DNA from: Hymenolepis diminuta
Taxonomy: Eukaryota > Platyhelminthes > Cestoda > Cyclophyllidea > Hymenolepididae
Length of the DNA: 64,000 nucleotides
Reading direction: 5' to 3'
NCBI GenBank assembly: GCA_900708905.1
Contig: CAADRB010000009.1
Span: forward strand, 1,744,844-1,808,843
Notes under the pieces: generated by a model
What the model was told of the DNA's origin: nothing
Seen by the model: only the letters and a program-made list of their open reading frames with translations
Databases searched by the model: none
Position numbers and translations under genes: made by a program
Shown here: one piece after another, positions 1 to 15,607 of the stretch
Layout of the letters: each line of letters starts with the position of its first letter
How positions within the stretch are numbered: the first letter of the stretch is position 1

Positions 1-519
1 TTAATCCAAGATCAGGGTTAACAAGATCAGAATTTTTATGGTAATTAATTCACCGTTTCTAAAGACACGAACCAATTCTCGGAATAAAGCCTCAGGCTTT
101 TATTTAAGGGAATTTATAAGTGAATAACGTTCCAGACATTATGTACACAAAAATATACTTCTGTAATGAGAGGGATTAGGACACTTCCCAAATAAATAGT
201 GAGTAAAATTAGATGAATTCTTATTAATTATTTTTATTATTAATTATTTTCAGGTTATTTATACAACTTGCTCTGATTTAAAATAACAAATTATTAAATT
301 TTATATAATCATTTTGAAACGAATGATGACTTGGCCATTCTGATTATACAAAAATATTTTTAATAAATTGTGATCTAACTGGATTTTACGGGATACACAT
401 GTATGTCATAGTAGTCATTACACTATTCGTGCGGGGGGAGGCATAGCTACAGCGGAGGAGTAATTTTCAAACGATCTCTCGAAGAAGCCCTCATAGAACC
501 CGACTTCAACGCTGGGTAT

Positions 520-735
520 GGCATTCTAATATGTAACGTTTTAACCATCTTTGTCTTTTATGTGACATAGAGCGGCCGAAAATTGGGCGCTGAAAGTCCT
601 TATTTGGCGTCGCACCTGAGGAACAGTGATTCAAACGAGGGAGGATAATGCGCAAGAATTGCAATTTTTTCTGAAAATGTTTGCATGCAGTTGGTAGTTT
701 TGCATTTCATCGCTTTCGCTTATTTTCTTAAGATA
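520..735 (+). repeat. Dispersed repeat family C, copy 1
   Basis: About 200 bases align by eye with 18885-19085. Shared landmarks in order are a GTTTTAACC/GTTTAAACC block, TGTGACATAGAG versus TATGACATAAAG, AAAATTGGGCGCTGAAAGTC versus AAAATTAGGCACTGGAAGTC, AACAGTGAT versus AACAGCGAT, and TTTGCATGCAG versus TTTGCATAGAC. No coding potential was recognised. Confidence 0.45.
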
Positions 736-1407
736 TAGATTTACACTTTTTGAAACAAGAACTGACGAGATATGTCCGTTTTCTTTAACATTAGTGGTAA
801 TGCTAGGTAGGACTAGAGGGTCACCAGTCGAATCAGGATAAGACAGGGATCATTAGATGTAGTTCTACAAAGAGTAATAAGAAAGACAAATACTTCGAAT
901 AATGATTTAATGAGAGTTAGAAGATTGGAAGAAGGAGGCTACAAATGAAGAAGGTAGATAAAGTGCCGGTGATGGAGAATCGGCAGAGACTTTTGGGAAA
1001 TTGTAGGAGTTTGAAAAAAAGCTGATCATGGAATTAGTAAAGACAGTTGATATAATTATAAGGTAGAGAATTTATGTATTGGCATTCACCTACAGATTAT
1101 TTAATCGCATGCGGCCTTGAGTTTTGCAGGTCATTCATTGATGTGCATTACTCCGATACGAGCATGCGCCTCTGAAATAATCCATTGTTATCTTTGCACT
1201 CGAACAGGTGGTTTGCGAACTTTATAAATAACCATTCTTGAAGATTTATACATTTAGAAATCTCTATAGAAGGGGTTTTTAATTTTCCCGTAGTTGTATA
1301 AACTGTGTTTAATTTAACTAAACTTTAAGGTGATTGACCTTATAAAAATATGTCAGGTAATATTTTTCGATTCATTATTTATGATTTTTAATACAGTTTA
1401 GCGTAAT

Positions 1408-1451
1408 ACACACACACACACGCACATATATATATATATATATATATATAT
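1408..1451. repeat. Compound CA/TA microsatellite
   Basis: A run of CA dinucleotides with one CG interruption passes directly into about 14 TA units. Confidence 0.95.
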
Positions 1452-4400
1452 GGTAATTTTTGTTATTGAACTAGAAAGATAGACGTATATGTCAACTGCA
1501 CAACTCGCTACCGTGTGTAAAATATAACTATTTATGATATATAAATGTCAAATTATTTGAATCATACTTTTCTATTATCCGAAGAAACACGATGGGCGTT
1601 ACCCGCGGTATTCGGGTCTCCAATGCCTGGCCACATGATCAACCACTATTGTGACACAGTGACTTTGGTGTAATTGACTTCCATTCCAAATGAATCTCAT
1701 TTATATCTGCCAAATAATGACAATTCACAATATACTTAGATGCTGTCTATTTTAGACGTGCTCCCTCTGGGTCTTCAGAGCTTTAGAATACATTGCATCA
1801 ACAAACCTCTTAGTTCATCCTGAATGAATATCAAAAAAATTGCGGTCCAAGAATCGAAGTTCAAGGCCTTAAAGCATTCAAGACATTTGGCTCTTTCTCA
1901 AAGAAGAAGAAAATAGATTCAATTCACTGATGGAACGGCGTGAGCTTCTTTCGATTTCATTACTTTTCTCATCTTTACTTTACCTCAATTTAAACTTTTA
2001 CTGCTCCTTTAGATTGACTCTAATTATTCCAGATTTATAGAACCAGACCGTTTGTTGAAAAATCATGTAGGAACTGACCTAGAAATTCAACTATTTTTTT
2101 TAATCACACTTACAGGAAACATAAGATAATTGCAACCAATGCAACGAGTAAAATAAGTTAATGCGTTATCTACACATTTTCCCACAGAAATGCGCTTCTA
2201 ACTGACAGGATCTCACTTTCTTCCAGTGCCTAATTAGGTGCTAATAGAATGTAATTTAATTTTCCTTGGACGTGACATTTTCGAAAGTTTCCAAAGCCTT
2301 CCTTTCCTCACACAATTAGCTTCAGATACCACAGATTTTGATACAATGTTTAAAACGATTTCGATGTTTATTGAAAAGAAAGGGGAAAAGTGCTTGCTAT
2401 TATTATAATATTTTGGTTTAGCTGCTGTTAGTGCAGCGCTCGGTTTGGTATAACTAGGGCAAAATTCAGCACATCCCAGTATCAAAAGGCAACTTAAAAC
2501 GGTTAGAAGAGATTAATCGGCCATAATGGGTACTTCTAACCTTTTATTCAAATCCACTTATCAAACGTGTTCGGTCACTCTAAACTTGAATTCAGTTAAA
2601 CAATGAAGGTTAAAATGCAACATCCCTTGAAGTTCGAATACTTCAGGTCATACTTGATGTTATTGGAAATCGTTACATTTAAACCAATTTCTCGTGGAAA
2701 ACAACATTCTCTTGACCCTTTAAATTTTCATCCTTTTTTAATCTCTCTTTTATTCACTATTCATCTGAATTTCTTTCCGTTTTTCGTAATTGAATCATTC
2801 GTATTATTTAAATTAGTATATTTTTGTTTTTTGGAAGTAAGAGTAATGCATTCCATAAAAGAATGATCAAAGTTTTGCTGAACATTAAATAATGTGGTTG
2901 AAAGAATATTACCGATAATTTAATGAGTAGATTGGCTTTGTCAGTGAAAGCGATTTTGTTGGTCGACAGTATAGTTTTATTCGCATATTGAAATCTTTTC
3001 AAAATGACTCCACCTGGCTTCGATAGTTATCTTTGAAAGCGTGGAATTAGTAACGTTTTTACTTTAATGAGACTTAACAGAGAGAGATTGTAAACGAGAG
3101 GGCTAAAATAGTGGATGGCAGGAACCACGCTGTAGATAGGGGGATGACTGAAAAATTTGACTGTAGGAGTTGGAGAGGAAAGAGTCTAGTAAATATGCAG
3201 TAGAAACGCGGAATGTCGGAGTCGAGCCCGAGGGAGCAAAAGATTGAGACGATAGGCATTTAAAATAGTTAATAGGGAGTCGATATTTGGCTGAGAATGG
3301 AGGGGACATGATTTGGTGAATAATGGGTGGCAAATGGCGAAATAAGTGCTATCGGCGAACGTTTGTCATCACGGAAATTTTGGAGGACTGCCCACTGTAG
3401 GTACAACTATAATATCTTACTGCTGGATTGCGGATCCGAAAATTGCTAAAAGCAAAAAGCATTAACTCAGAATCTGGAAAAGTCAGTCATAAAATGCTCA
3501 TGAAATTTTAATCAAGAGATAATTCTTAAATTAAGAGTTTCAAATGAATGCGCATTAGGCACGTTCGGTGTTCGAGGAATGAGAAGCTTACATTTATGCT
3601 TTTATCTCTGGAAGTTTGATTACCTGTAAGCAGTGATCTCAGGGGTGTCATATACAGATCACACCAATATTAATAAAAGTTGAGAGAGCAGCAATAGAAA
3701 TAGGTATGATATTCATTTGTTACAACTGCTAAAATTAAACAACTTTGGGAGAATTTTTAACGGTATTTGGAGAAAACCACTAGAGGATAAATAGTGTTAT
3801 TGTCAATGTAACTCTTTGCAAAAATACAAATTTTGGATTCACGGAAGACGTTTTGTATCTTCTTTAACTCTTGGTTTTACATTTTGGCGGTTGCCCAACT
3901 ACAGGTAACAAGGAGGATAGTGATATGAGGTCAGCATCAGTGAGCGGAATAATCTGCTACATTGGTTAGATCAGATTAATAAAGAGAGATTACAAAATTC
4001 GAGAATCTTACAATGGAGGTTTTGTTATGTCACTTATTTGCTCAGGATGATAGTTGTTAAACACTTACCTAAATGGCCCTGGAAGCTACTAATTTCTATG
4101 AGGTCAGAAAGTCTGAATCTGTTTGCTGGCTGTTCTGAAACAAACCTATCTATCTGCCTATCCTATATTTAGACATCATGATTTTCCGTTATTTGTAATG
4201 AATCAGGTGAATGAATTTTAATCTCAGACTGCAGCAATTTCTGACTTATCGGCATTCGCGGAAAATAGTTTTTAATAACTTACCTATATCAGTAAAAAGA
4301 TTTTTCTATATAATGGGGAATTACTTGCCTATTCATGCTATTGGTCAATTATAACTTGGCCTTTTCGACTATGGACAGACAACAAATTGAATGCCATATA

Positions 4401-5732
4401 AAGTAAAGTGAGTTGCTGTGCATCTTAAAGTATTGATAAACACAGACTATGATGTTCAAACGATCCTGTTCGACATGATATGCGCATTCGAAGTTGAACA
4501 ATTCCGGGTTGTTAAAATTAATTGAAAGACTCGATTATTTTGTTAGTGTTATTACTATCTAAAATTGTTATTTTCCTATGAATAATAAAATTTTCACTTC
4601 ATAATGCTCAGTTTAAACATCTTCACATGGTCTATTGAAGATCTGTTAAGTTGAAATTCCAGAAATAATCGAAAGAAAAGGATTGAAATCAACATGAATG
4701 AATTAGTGGGTTAAAATAAATATAATTTCGAGAGGTTTTTAAATTTGTTATTATGGCTTAATTTGTCTATTTTCCATTTTAGGAAATATGTCACTGTCTA
4801 TTGTGAGGAGGAGGATGAAGGGCGCGAAATAAACCGACTCCTTTTTATCTTATTAACCATTTATATTTCTTTCCTTTTGAAATAATTATTCTAGATATTC
4901 TGCTTTACGCTCTTTTTTAGTGTCTGAGGACTTTCATTCAGAGGTCTGCCTGGTCTCTCTATGTATTTTGCACCTACTGATAGCTCTGCTATCTGGTATT
5001 TTATCAGTTGAAGTAATATTATAGACGGTTAAATTTGTGCTAAGAATTTCATTATTTATGGTCGTCACTTATCTATAAGGTTAGAGATGCTAGGTTAAGG
5101 GATACGCAAACGCATAATTTTAGCGTTCTATATTTGGAAAGAGTAGAGAAGAGGATTTGATTTTTTAGTGTCTAAGATTTACATTATATTTCAAATTAAT
5201 CACCTTACATGATAAAGCGAAATTTCAAATTTAGTAAAAAGTTTTCTCAAAAATTGGATTCTAGCGCAGTTGTTTGAAAGGCTTATTGGAGGAAGAAAAG
5301 TGTTTGAGTGAGAAATGATATACGTACATCGAAACATGTCATTCTTAGTGGAGTAGTATTAATGGAATCGATAGACTCTTTTAAACGCAATTCTTACAAA
5401 GAAATGCCAAATATACATTTGATTTAAATAATATAATTATAAGCATTTTTTTGCAAACAGATTTCAAATGAATCAAAACTGTCTAACCAGAACCTATTTT
5501 ATTGTTAACGCTTTAAAAGAAGGGTTCTGTAGCTATGATATTAAATTTTGGTTCCTATCGTTCCTTTAATCTATACCTTCTATCTTCTGCAAATCTTAAT
5601 TATGAGAAGACAATGGGGAGAACAAGACAGTGGTAAGCAACTTTTATAGGAAGTGGACCAGAGACCAGGAGGGGAAAGGGTGCTATTGTGTGACTGAGAT
5701 TCGAGCACCGGATAGGATGTGTGTATGTGAGA

Positions 5733-5750
5733 GTATATATATATATATAT
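5733..5750. repeat. TA microsatellite
   Basis: About nine TA units inside a purine-rich stretch; non-coding. Confidence 0.9.
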
Positions 5751-8700
5751 TGTCAGATAGGGTAAGGGAAAAATGAAAGGCACCTCCGATGTAACGACCA
5801 GCTGTTCATTCTGAGAAATTGCACCGACCTGCAAAACAAATTTTGACTAGGAGTGAGCCGTTGTTAACAGTCATTCTTACAACTGTAATTTAGCTTAGTT
5901 GGTCAGGAGAGTCAAAGTGACTGTACCGTTCAGCTAAGTTTAGTCATGGGAATCAAAGGGAAATTCATCTGATTGTTAACGGGCAGAATGCTTATATTAC
6001 AGTCAGCGTCCCAAAGATAATTGAGAGAGAACATTATAATTAGAGAAAATTTAAATGATTAAAAGATTAAGAAGCTTCTACTGTGTTTTACCTATTTCAG
6101 TACTGAAAATGCCTTCGTCCCTGATATAAATTTAATTACACTGAAAATTGACTATTTTAAATACAGACAACATACTAATTTTTATTACTGTTCAACTACT
6201 TTATTGCTGTATTTAACATTACAGACTGTTTTTTGACACCGACTGTATAAATATATTTTTTTGGCTAGATTTGATTAACATATTCTAAATTAATGTTATC
6301 TATACGTAAACAATTTTTGCCAACATTTTCCGGTTTAAAAATCATAATAACTAATGAATGAATCTTAATATGAAATTGGTCACTCAACCACGCTTCATGT
6401 TTTACGTCAAAATGCAGAAGAGATAGTTGCATAGTTTTGGAGAGCTCTTTCTTTAAAACACTATAATTTGAAAGCCTCCAAACCGGGATTTAAACCATGG
6501 AATTATAAACCTCTACAAAAATAAAGTGATCTCATACTGAATATAAGTAACTTATAAACTTCCATATAAAATTGAGATTCCTCTGGTAACATAGTAATTA
6601 ATAGATGTGGATGAATACCTTACCACTGGAAATTATTATTTAAGACCGAGTTTATAAGTTTAATTAATATTCCAAAGGAATATGTGGAATCAGCAGCAGA
6701 TCGGATTGAAAATCTCGAAATATTTACAGAGTGGCAGTATTTACATAACGGTTGTAAATCGGCTAGTGTTAAGTTAATATGTTTGCATTGTGATATGAAT
6801 AAATGATGGAGATTAATTTTTCAGAATTCTACAGGCAGATTTTTGAGTGGGCACATATTTAATTCCTTTCAGACAAAGAAGGGAATTCCATGAGAGTACT
6901 CCATTAAATTTTTGTGTTAGGACTGCGGAGTATTCACTTAATGAGCAATTCACTGCTCCGCGTTCCAAAATTCATAACTGCCGAGCAATTTGTATCCACA
7001 ATCTCTGTATCTTATTGTCTGTTTACCTTATCGTGACGATCGGTCTTGCCACTCCAAATTATTTCTTCTTTCGGAATCCGAAAAAGCAACATAATGCTAC
7101 ATGATATTTAATAGCTCAAGTCGAATTTCCAGTAAGACCAAAGGAAGTTATTGAATCAAATTCTGGGATAGGACAGAGTTGTAACAAATATTCTTTGATG
7201 GGAATTCGATAGGTGTAGAATAGGGAATAAAATAAAAATTCACAATTTAAGTTTTCATCTGAATGTACCACTTATACCTATTTTAAATACCTGACATATC
7301 TAAGGTGTAATCTGTACTTGAGAATTACTGTGCAATATCGTTAAAAGAATCGATAGAAAGATTGCATTTTTAGATGGCTTATCTCAGAACATTTTATTAT
7401 GTAGTATATGAAATGCAACATATTTCATTGATATGCCTGAAAGAATGTGCGTCTTTCAAATATGTGATCAGAGGCTCGATAATCATCTCCACTTTGTTGA
7501 CTCGCCCTGATAATTATACGAAGGAATATATTCACTAGAGCAAAAAATAAGAATGATTACATGACCGATCTGTTCTATCGCGAAGGCGAGGCGAGGTCGA
7601 TTGAAGATGACTAAGGGCGAGATAGGTAGAAGTGTTTGAATAAAAACACCAAAGATATGAATGTATCAATCTAAATATTTTTGGCTGTCTTGAATTATAA
7701 AAAATTTTAAAGATTGATGGATTTGCTAGAATAAACAAATATGATACCGAAATATATCAAAATACAAGAAAAAATGCATTCCAAATCAACCAAGTTTTAA
7801 AAACGAGTGGTTCCGCCACCTCCATTTTAATAATTTTGTAGTCCTTTGCCAACATATTCTAAGATTCATAGCTGGCAAAACCAATATATCCAAGCCCAGG
7901 ATTATCTTAGCAAAAATGGACAATACATACGAAACTTAAAGAAAGTAAGTAAGCAGAATAAAATAATTCATTTTAGAATGAAAAATTAATACAACACAAT
8001 GGAATAGTAAAAACCAGCATATCCGTGAGGTAACTGTTGTTGAAGACGTCATACTATTATTAACTACTATTGAAATTCCCTACTTCATTTCCTAGCGTGT
8101 CCTTCCATCGCATTCATTGTGTTTTGCGTTGATGCAACATGGATCTTAGACGCACTTAGAAGCTTATCCAATCGACTTTTTTATTACAAATACAAGCGCT
8201 TATTGCATTTGAGAAAAATTTCGTCTCATTAAGTCTGTCACAAACTGCACTGTTGTGGCCAAATGGAATGATAATACCAACATTCAATCTGATACCATTT
8301 TAAAGTGCAGTGATCTTATAGATCCGTGAAGCGATATTCATAACCATGCATAAAGTTGAATTTTTATTTTGTTCAATCCTAAAATCCGCCCAGTGGTAAA
8401 GGTCTATTTAAACAAATCTAAGGAAAGTAGGAGAAAATAAGAACCAAATTTTGGAATGAATATATTATTTATACCTAAAGTGGTATTAAAGGAATTTGCT
8501 GCTTTTTAAGGATTGAAACGAAATGTCGACCCTTATGTTTTCAGTTTATTAATGAGCCTAAAATCTGGTTAAATTATAAAATTATGGGATGAGGATTTTT
8601 TAAATAATAACCAAAACGGTAAGTGAAACATACAATATTTACTTATCATCACCAAATTTACTTGGAATTTAAATGTCATAACTTTTTAGCGATAATGATT

Positions 8701-11545
8701 TCAACTGACTTTTTGCAGTGATCGAATTTTGAGAAAATCACAAACACAAAGTAGCTAACTTAATCTTTTTAATTCCAGCATAGAAAAGTAAGTATGCGGT
8801 TGTTCCAACCACCCTCTATTTAATTTCACTTTAAATTTCTAATTTTTAAACCAAGCTGGTTTATAAAGTGCAATTGGCATGAAATTCAGTATGCTAACAG
8901 ATTTTAAAATTCTTACCTAGCATCAGTTAACCGCTAGAAGCTGTTGGGAGTGGAGAATATACCAAGATAGCATGGTCGATAATTAAATAAAATCAGAATA
9001 TCGCAAACACGAATTTTCTTATGGACTTAAGAATAAAATTTTAAAATTTGTCATCTGAAACATTTGGGCATTACGCGATAAACTCAATACATTAAGTAAT
9101 TAAGAGATAACATGAGGAATTCAGATTTCAAATAACATACGATTTTATTGTATTCTTTAATACTATTGAAGTCTTTTCTCTTCATCCATTTACGAATATT
9201 CAAATCTTCTCAGAATCCGGGTGCCTTACCATCAGTATTGATCAGCATTGCTAAATATAGTAATCAGGAAAATAATATATTACTGTATGCAATTATTTCA
9301 CTAGTGTCATACTCTAAGAAATTTTTAAGTTATCACAGATCCAAATATAATTTTTGTTGACTTTCACCCAATAACTTTTGATTGAAGTTACCAATTAAAT
9401 GCGGTGAGGTTTGGAAAAGAATGACCCAATAAAAAGGTCATTGTTCTGGAAGATTACACGTAGGTAATCATGAATAAATTGCCTTATAAAGGACGGTTTT
9501 AATTAAAAGTCAATTAATAGGCTCATTTAAATGAAAGTACAAAATTTAGTTGATTTAGAAATGATTTTTGATGGCATATAAAATATCTTAAAAATAAGAA
9601 AAATGATAAAAACCTTCTGATTATAATTTTAAAATTCTGAATTAAATTTTAATCTAGTTAATGTATTCGGATTAAATCTACTGTACAAATTGATAAAACC
9701 TATTGGCATAATTTACATCAGTATATAGCCATGGAAATAAATCTACCGACTATCCCTTTTATATTCAAGATATTTAGATTTTCCGTTTCATTATAATCGC
9801 TCTAATTGTTCAGAGCCAAGGCTTCGGCCATACTCCTCTCATGAAACGCTGAAACTTTCTCATTTTAGGGTATAATCGTGCTTTTATTTCCACCGGGCAC
9901 CCCAAATCTCCAATTTCACTTTTTTCCTTAACTACTACTGAATTTGAAAATTTATTACTTTATTTAACGGGCCAACTTTTACAGAATTTTAAATTGAAAA
10001 CATTAGTTTGATTATCAGAAAATAAAGACGATAAAAATTTTAAGTGACTGCAAACAAATTGTGCGAATCTTCAAATTTTCCATCTGGGATCAGCGATATG
10101 ATTTTAATACAAAATTAGTGTTTGGATGATATGAACAGAAGAAAAATGTTTATTTTCTCTTAGAAATCAATTCATTATATTTCGAATACTAAAAATTGAA
10201 AATTTGAGCAAAATGAGAAAAATCGATGAAAATTCCAGTTGAAATTGATAACTTACAATTGAATTCAAACAAAATTAGGAAATTATCACCATGAATCCAC
10301 TTTTAATCTACCAGTTTAGAGAATTCCCTGCCTCGTAGAATTATGTGAATTATGTGAAAAGAATGACTGTGAAATCAATTAAATGAAAATGCTATTCTGG
10401 TTTGAAAATTATGAAACATTGATTTGATCACTGAAGTCTATAAGAGGGAAACCTAAGCGTCGAGGTCAGGCAAAATGCAAAATTATGCTCAGAGAAGGGA
10501 GAAGAGAGAGTAAAGGGTGAGAATATAAACTAACCATGACATAAATTAGAGCGAAATGAATTTGAGGAAAATCCAAGATGCTAAATTTTGATGAAACAAA
10601 GATCTTGGAGTAAGTGTTCTATAAATGGGATTTGATCGAGAGAAGAGAATCAAAATTTAAAATTTTAATAAGGTAATAGATACAAAATCTAATCTTCAAA
10701 ATCAATAACTTATCAATGACAATATAATGATTGGGTAACTCTTGAAAAAGGAATGTTTTAAGAGGCATAAAGTCATCATTCTAATTTCATTGATTTACTT
10801 AGTTTCAACACATCATGTACAGAATATTTTTACTTTTAGGTAGGATATAAAAAAAGAATACGAAAACCATTGCTGAAATACTTACTGAGAATGTCAAGAT
10901 TTTAGATCTGATTTATGGCAATGAGCATACTTTTATCATACTACCCCTGCTACATTTGTACAGATAATCATTCATTTGCTACAACAACCATATGTGATTG
11001 TATTAGATTTTCTAAGATGATTAATTTTATTTTGGCAAACGTTCACAATTAGCTTTGACATTTCTAAAGGCTTTATTGTGTGAATTGTCCGATCAAACCA
11101 CTTAAGTGTCTATTGCTTTATATCAAAAGAAATTGTATTCTCACTATATGCTAACAAACAGCTTTTGTTGCATGCAACCAATGATACCCAATCCTTTAAC
11201 ACTGTTGCAGAAGAAGTCAGTTTTGAAGAGATATTGAAAGTACTTCGTCTAATGGAATATCTAAACCATTGCAAAACTTAATACGCATAAAAGATTGCAT
11301 AAAATGTACACTACTGATATAGATGCTTAATTTTGCAGTAGTCTTTACAGTTGTGTCATAATCATATCAGATCCAGAAATAACGGATAAAGAGATTAATG
11401 TGTGAGGTGACAAATGATGTATAGTCCTGAGTACAGGGAGATATTTGTCCAATTATCATGTCGTGCACTGAAAAGAAATAATCAAAATTGATATAGTTAT
11501 ATGATTGTTTCGGTCACAATAACTAATCAAATTTGCGTCGTTTTC

Positions 11546-11630
11546 TGCTGTAAGTGGTGGACGAGTCAGTGATTACGCTCTCGACAACAAAGCAGCATTT
11601 GGAAAATGTGGAGTGGGGATGAGCTCAGGG
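11546..11630 (+). repeat. Possible second, more degraded tRNA-like segment
   Basis: GTGGTGGACGAGTCAGTGAT with TACGCTCTCGAC after it resembles the A-box half of the tRNA-like head at 20155 and of tRNA-derived SINEs. No convincing B box follows at the expected distance. This is a weak call and could be chance. Confidence 0.2.
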
Positions 11631-14600
11631 ATATAATTTAAGGTATTAGACTGAACTTGAGAAGCAACTCTTCACAAATTCGTAAACGTTTAGTCGATAA
11701 GACGGTTTGGCTTGCCTAACCACCTCACGTGATCCAACCTCAAGCGGTCTCTTTGAAGATAACCCTATAATTATCTTACTTTGACTGCTTGAACAGGGTC
11801 ATATAATTTGTCAGTAATTATGGTGGCGGCAAAAGGGATTCAATTAATTTTATGCTGGATAATTTGTCATTAAATTTGATATAACGTTAAGCACCTAAAT
11901 AGGTGAAAGTGAGCCAAAGTTAAACTTAAATTATGTAATGGACTGTTAGTTCTTCAGAACATTTCCTTGGCAAAAGAAAAAGACAATTTATGGTTTTGTA
12001 AATTTAAAGATGGGGGTGGCAACACCGTTTAACCTTTTGAAATTGGTAAATTTAGATAAATGCCTACTTGTTACTCTCGAATTTAAACTAACCTATGAAA
12101 CATTAGACTGCGAAAATGCAGGCAGATACATTCCTTTGCTCTTGAGAATTGATATTAGCAACTCTCAAACAGGTGTCTTTATAACTGAACTTCAATCGAA
12201 AGAACTAGCTTCAAGTCATATAAATCACCAAATTTTGGAATAGACTCCCTCTTTCTCGGTGGAATTATTATTGAAAGCTGCACAATCCTTATCAAAACCG
12301 CATCATCTACATGTCCTTTTAATTTAATGCAAATAATAATTACTGCTACAACGGTTTGTCTCTGCTAGAAAATATAAAATTTTATATATGAGTATCAGCA
12401 ACCATTAGCAAAACACTTTATAAGAAACAGACGTCGATTGGAAGCACCTTCTGATAGGCAGAACAGTAATGGTGACGTTACTCATACAAATGTATCTGTA
12501 TATTCATGGAAAGCATGCCCGTTTAAATCATTTTGCTAATTTGTTTCCTTAAAGTTTTTAATTTGCCATGCCTTTAAAACAGCAACCTTTCTTTCAGAAT
12601 GATTCAGCTCTAATATTTATACAGCAATAAAGAGTTAGTCACTGGACAATTTTCATATCAACTATGTTTTTCTGATGTAAGTTCATCAGATGCTGTCCGT
12701 GAAGAATCGAAAATCTCTTTATCGATCTTAATATCCATTACACTGGATTTTGCAAAGTTCAGGGTTGTTAGACGCCAACAACCGTCTATATTTCGACTAC
12801 TCATACAGATTAGAGCATATAAAAGCTAAATTATTATAAAAACAGAAATTTATAAAGCAAAAAATCAAAAGAAGTAAACTCATACTGCTGAGAAATATTA
12901 TTTCCAATGATTAAAAATGTGGGTAGAAATTTACCTTCAAAAAATCTGGAGATTATTAATCTCAAGCAGCCAATATTCATAAGAAAAACACGTATTTAAC
13001 ACGTGACATTAAGCATACATGTACATTATCTGTTAAACTTTATTCCATAAATCTCGAGAAAAGGAGTTCTTCGTCTCCGTACTAAGGCAAGTGGCTTGTT
13101 TTGTTCCATTTATTTGAAGCTTGTTCACAAACAACTTATTTTTTTACGTACGATGATGAAAGATTTGGTAACCTATGTTAAATGTTGGGAAATATATACA
13201 AACACAAGAGGATTTCATAGAAAACGGCCGTTAACTCGATCACATCATATTATTTTGAAGAAAGTAAAACTACTTCGACGGACAGACTGGAAACACTTGA
13301 AGGAAAGTCATTGCGTCTCGAAGTCAGTATTTATCATGTGGTGCAACACTGAGAGTCCGTATACCACATCTTTGTCTTTATTTGTAAAATTGAGGCATTC
13401 CTTTATGAATCGGTTATTATTTGAAAGGACATTGCCAATTACCAGTTGATTATTACTGATAGTGGGAAAAGTCAGTAACTGACTTTGGCACTATCTTACG
13501 CTTGCCACTCACTCCTTCCTGTGAATTAATCAGCCGGGGATTTGGAAAAATTTGACTGGCCGTAGATTTGTTAAGTCCTGCTATTTATTTTCTATCATTG
13601 ACAAAACACACGTCCATCTTACAAAATAGGTTGAAGTTGATGGGAAGTATTTTAGCTTAGATGCTCTCTGAGACTCCTCTCTTCCATTCAAGATCCCCAT
13701 TTTAACACCAGTGTCTAGTAACCGATAATTACATTAATTTCATTATTATCATTACAGTTGAGACTCTGGAATGCCTCACTCAAAAGTTATGCTTTAATTT
13801 AAACAAGTCAGTCCAAAATATTTAAATAAATTTGATATTATCAGATGCCTATTGGCGCCTCTACAGCTATATGCGCTAAACTCGCTAATGAAGACAGTTT
13901 AATATAAATGCGTTATAAATTTGTGCAATATGAAGCGTCACAAGTCTTACAAAAGAATGGCGGATTGCATCTGTTTGTAAATTCATCAAAAGGACTATTG
14001 ATCCGGTGAATTCAATTAATTTTGGTGTTAATTTGGGAATTGCTTTTCATTTCTGCCTTTTTGTGCAAGTATCAATTCCGCGCAATTTGACTTGTAGGAA
14101 TAAATATAATAATATTTTTAGAATGTCAAATTCTCCGAATTCAAGAAAATTATTTCATCTAAATGTTTGAAAGTCTCCTGCATAATCTTTATAGAGATGG
14201 ACTTGACAATTAGATGCAATCTCGATCTCCTCTACAGGCACATCATGCACATTTAAGTTGTTGTTTTGAATATATTTTGGGGTTTAACTATTTCGATGAT
14301 CCCTGAGTGAGTGATGCCAAGCTTCTTTTATTTATTTCCCATAGCAAAACAAAGGAGTTTTACGACTTTTAACTGTGGCAAACATCCGAACACGTAGAGA
14401 CGGCAATATAGTTAAGTTTTGAGTGAGAATATGACAGTAGAGCTGGGAATCAAGGGATAGGAAAATTCCTACTTCGTCTAGGTTCCCGAGTCATCAAATC
14501 AACGTTTTTCAAAGTTTTATTTTTGCATGAAGTAGCTGGATGACATGATTTTGTGTGATGTCACAGCCATCCTTTTTAAAAATATTTGTTGAGGCACCCA

Positions 14601-15577
14601 TTTTTCAAGTGATTTAACCAGTTGGCAGTCCATAGTTGGGTTTGTGGTGACCCATCTCACTTTCATATGAAAAAACTTTAAGGATACCGAGGATCCACAC
14701 ATGTAATTTCTCTTTAAACCAAACCTTTCATACACGATTAATGTTCGAAATGCAATGAATATAATTCACTGTAAGATTCATTACCTATTTTTTGCCATGT
14801 TTCTCACAGATTACCTGCTTAGCTTCCGCATGAATTTATATAACTGACATTTGGTGTGTGTACAGATTAAGAAGTATTCATTTTTGAGAAAAGGGAATTT
14901 AAATAGCATTTTTAATATCTCATCTCAGTAAAAAGTTACCTTTAGATGTTGTCTTCGTTTTTAAATTATGCGTCAAAGCTTTTTAAATACACTTTTCAGC
15001 AGGCTCTTTAAAGCAGAGGAGAAACGGAAGTTAAAGACCGAGCGATGTCCTTAACAACCCTTAATCTATTATAATCCAATTACGATAAACAGTTGTAAAC
15101 AGTTTCGAAGAACTCCTTTAATGAATGTTTCTGTTAGCTTCGTTAGACACTAAATTTCTAAATTATTTAGCTGTCTATGTTATCCAAGTAGGTACATTTG
15201 TGTTAATTATATACACTAAGCAATCGCACTTCCTCTTCACCTTCACAAATTCCACTTTCCAAAAATTTTGACAATAAACTTATATGCTTCCTCTATCACC
15301 CCTCTCTTCTCTGTTTCTGTAATTAAGAAGGGCAGAAATTAGTTGGGAATAATCACACTAAATCTGCCATCAAGCCGATGTGCAATAAGATTCATGTTGA
15401 TGAATATTTGCATAATTTCTTCCCTTAGAGGGATTCATTAATCAAGCCAGTACGTTCATGTTCGAAAAATTCAGCTAGATCCATCCCAAAGCTTAACTTC
15501 CGTGATTTTTCTCCAATAGCAATAGTAAAGTCCAGAGAAAAGCTTCTGCATTTTAAAGGAAAGATCACAGAAACGTA

Positions 15578-15607
15578 TGCTTAAGGGTACGAACTGCTTA
15601 AGGGTAC
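15578..15607. repeat. Local direct repeat of 13 bases
   Basis: TGCTTAAGGGTAC occurs at 15578-15590 and 15595-15607, separated by four bases. Confidence 0.85.

Noticed and set aside
13096..13449. 117-codon open frame on the plus strand
   Set aside because: Basic, unfamiliar sequence with no homologous motif that I recognise. It is plausible by chance.
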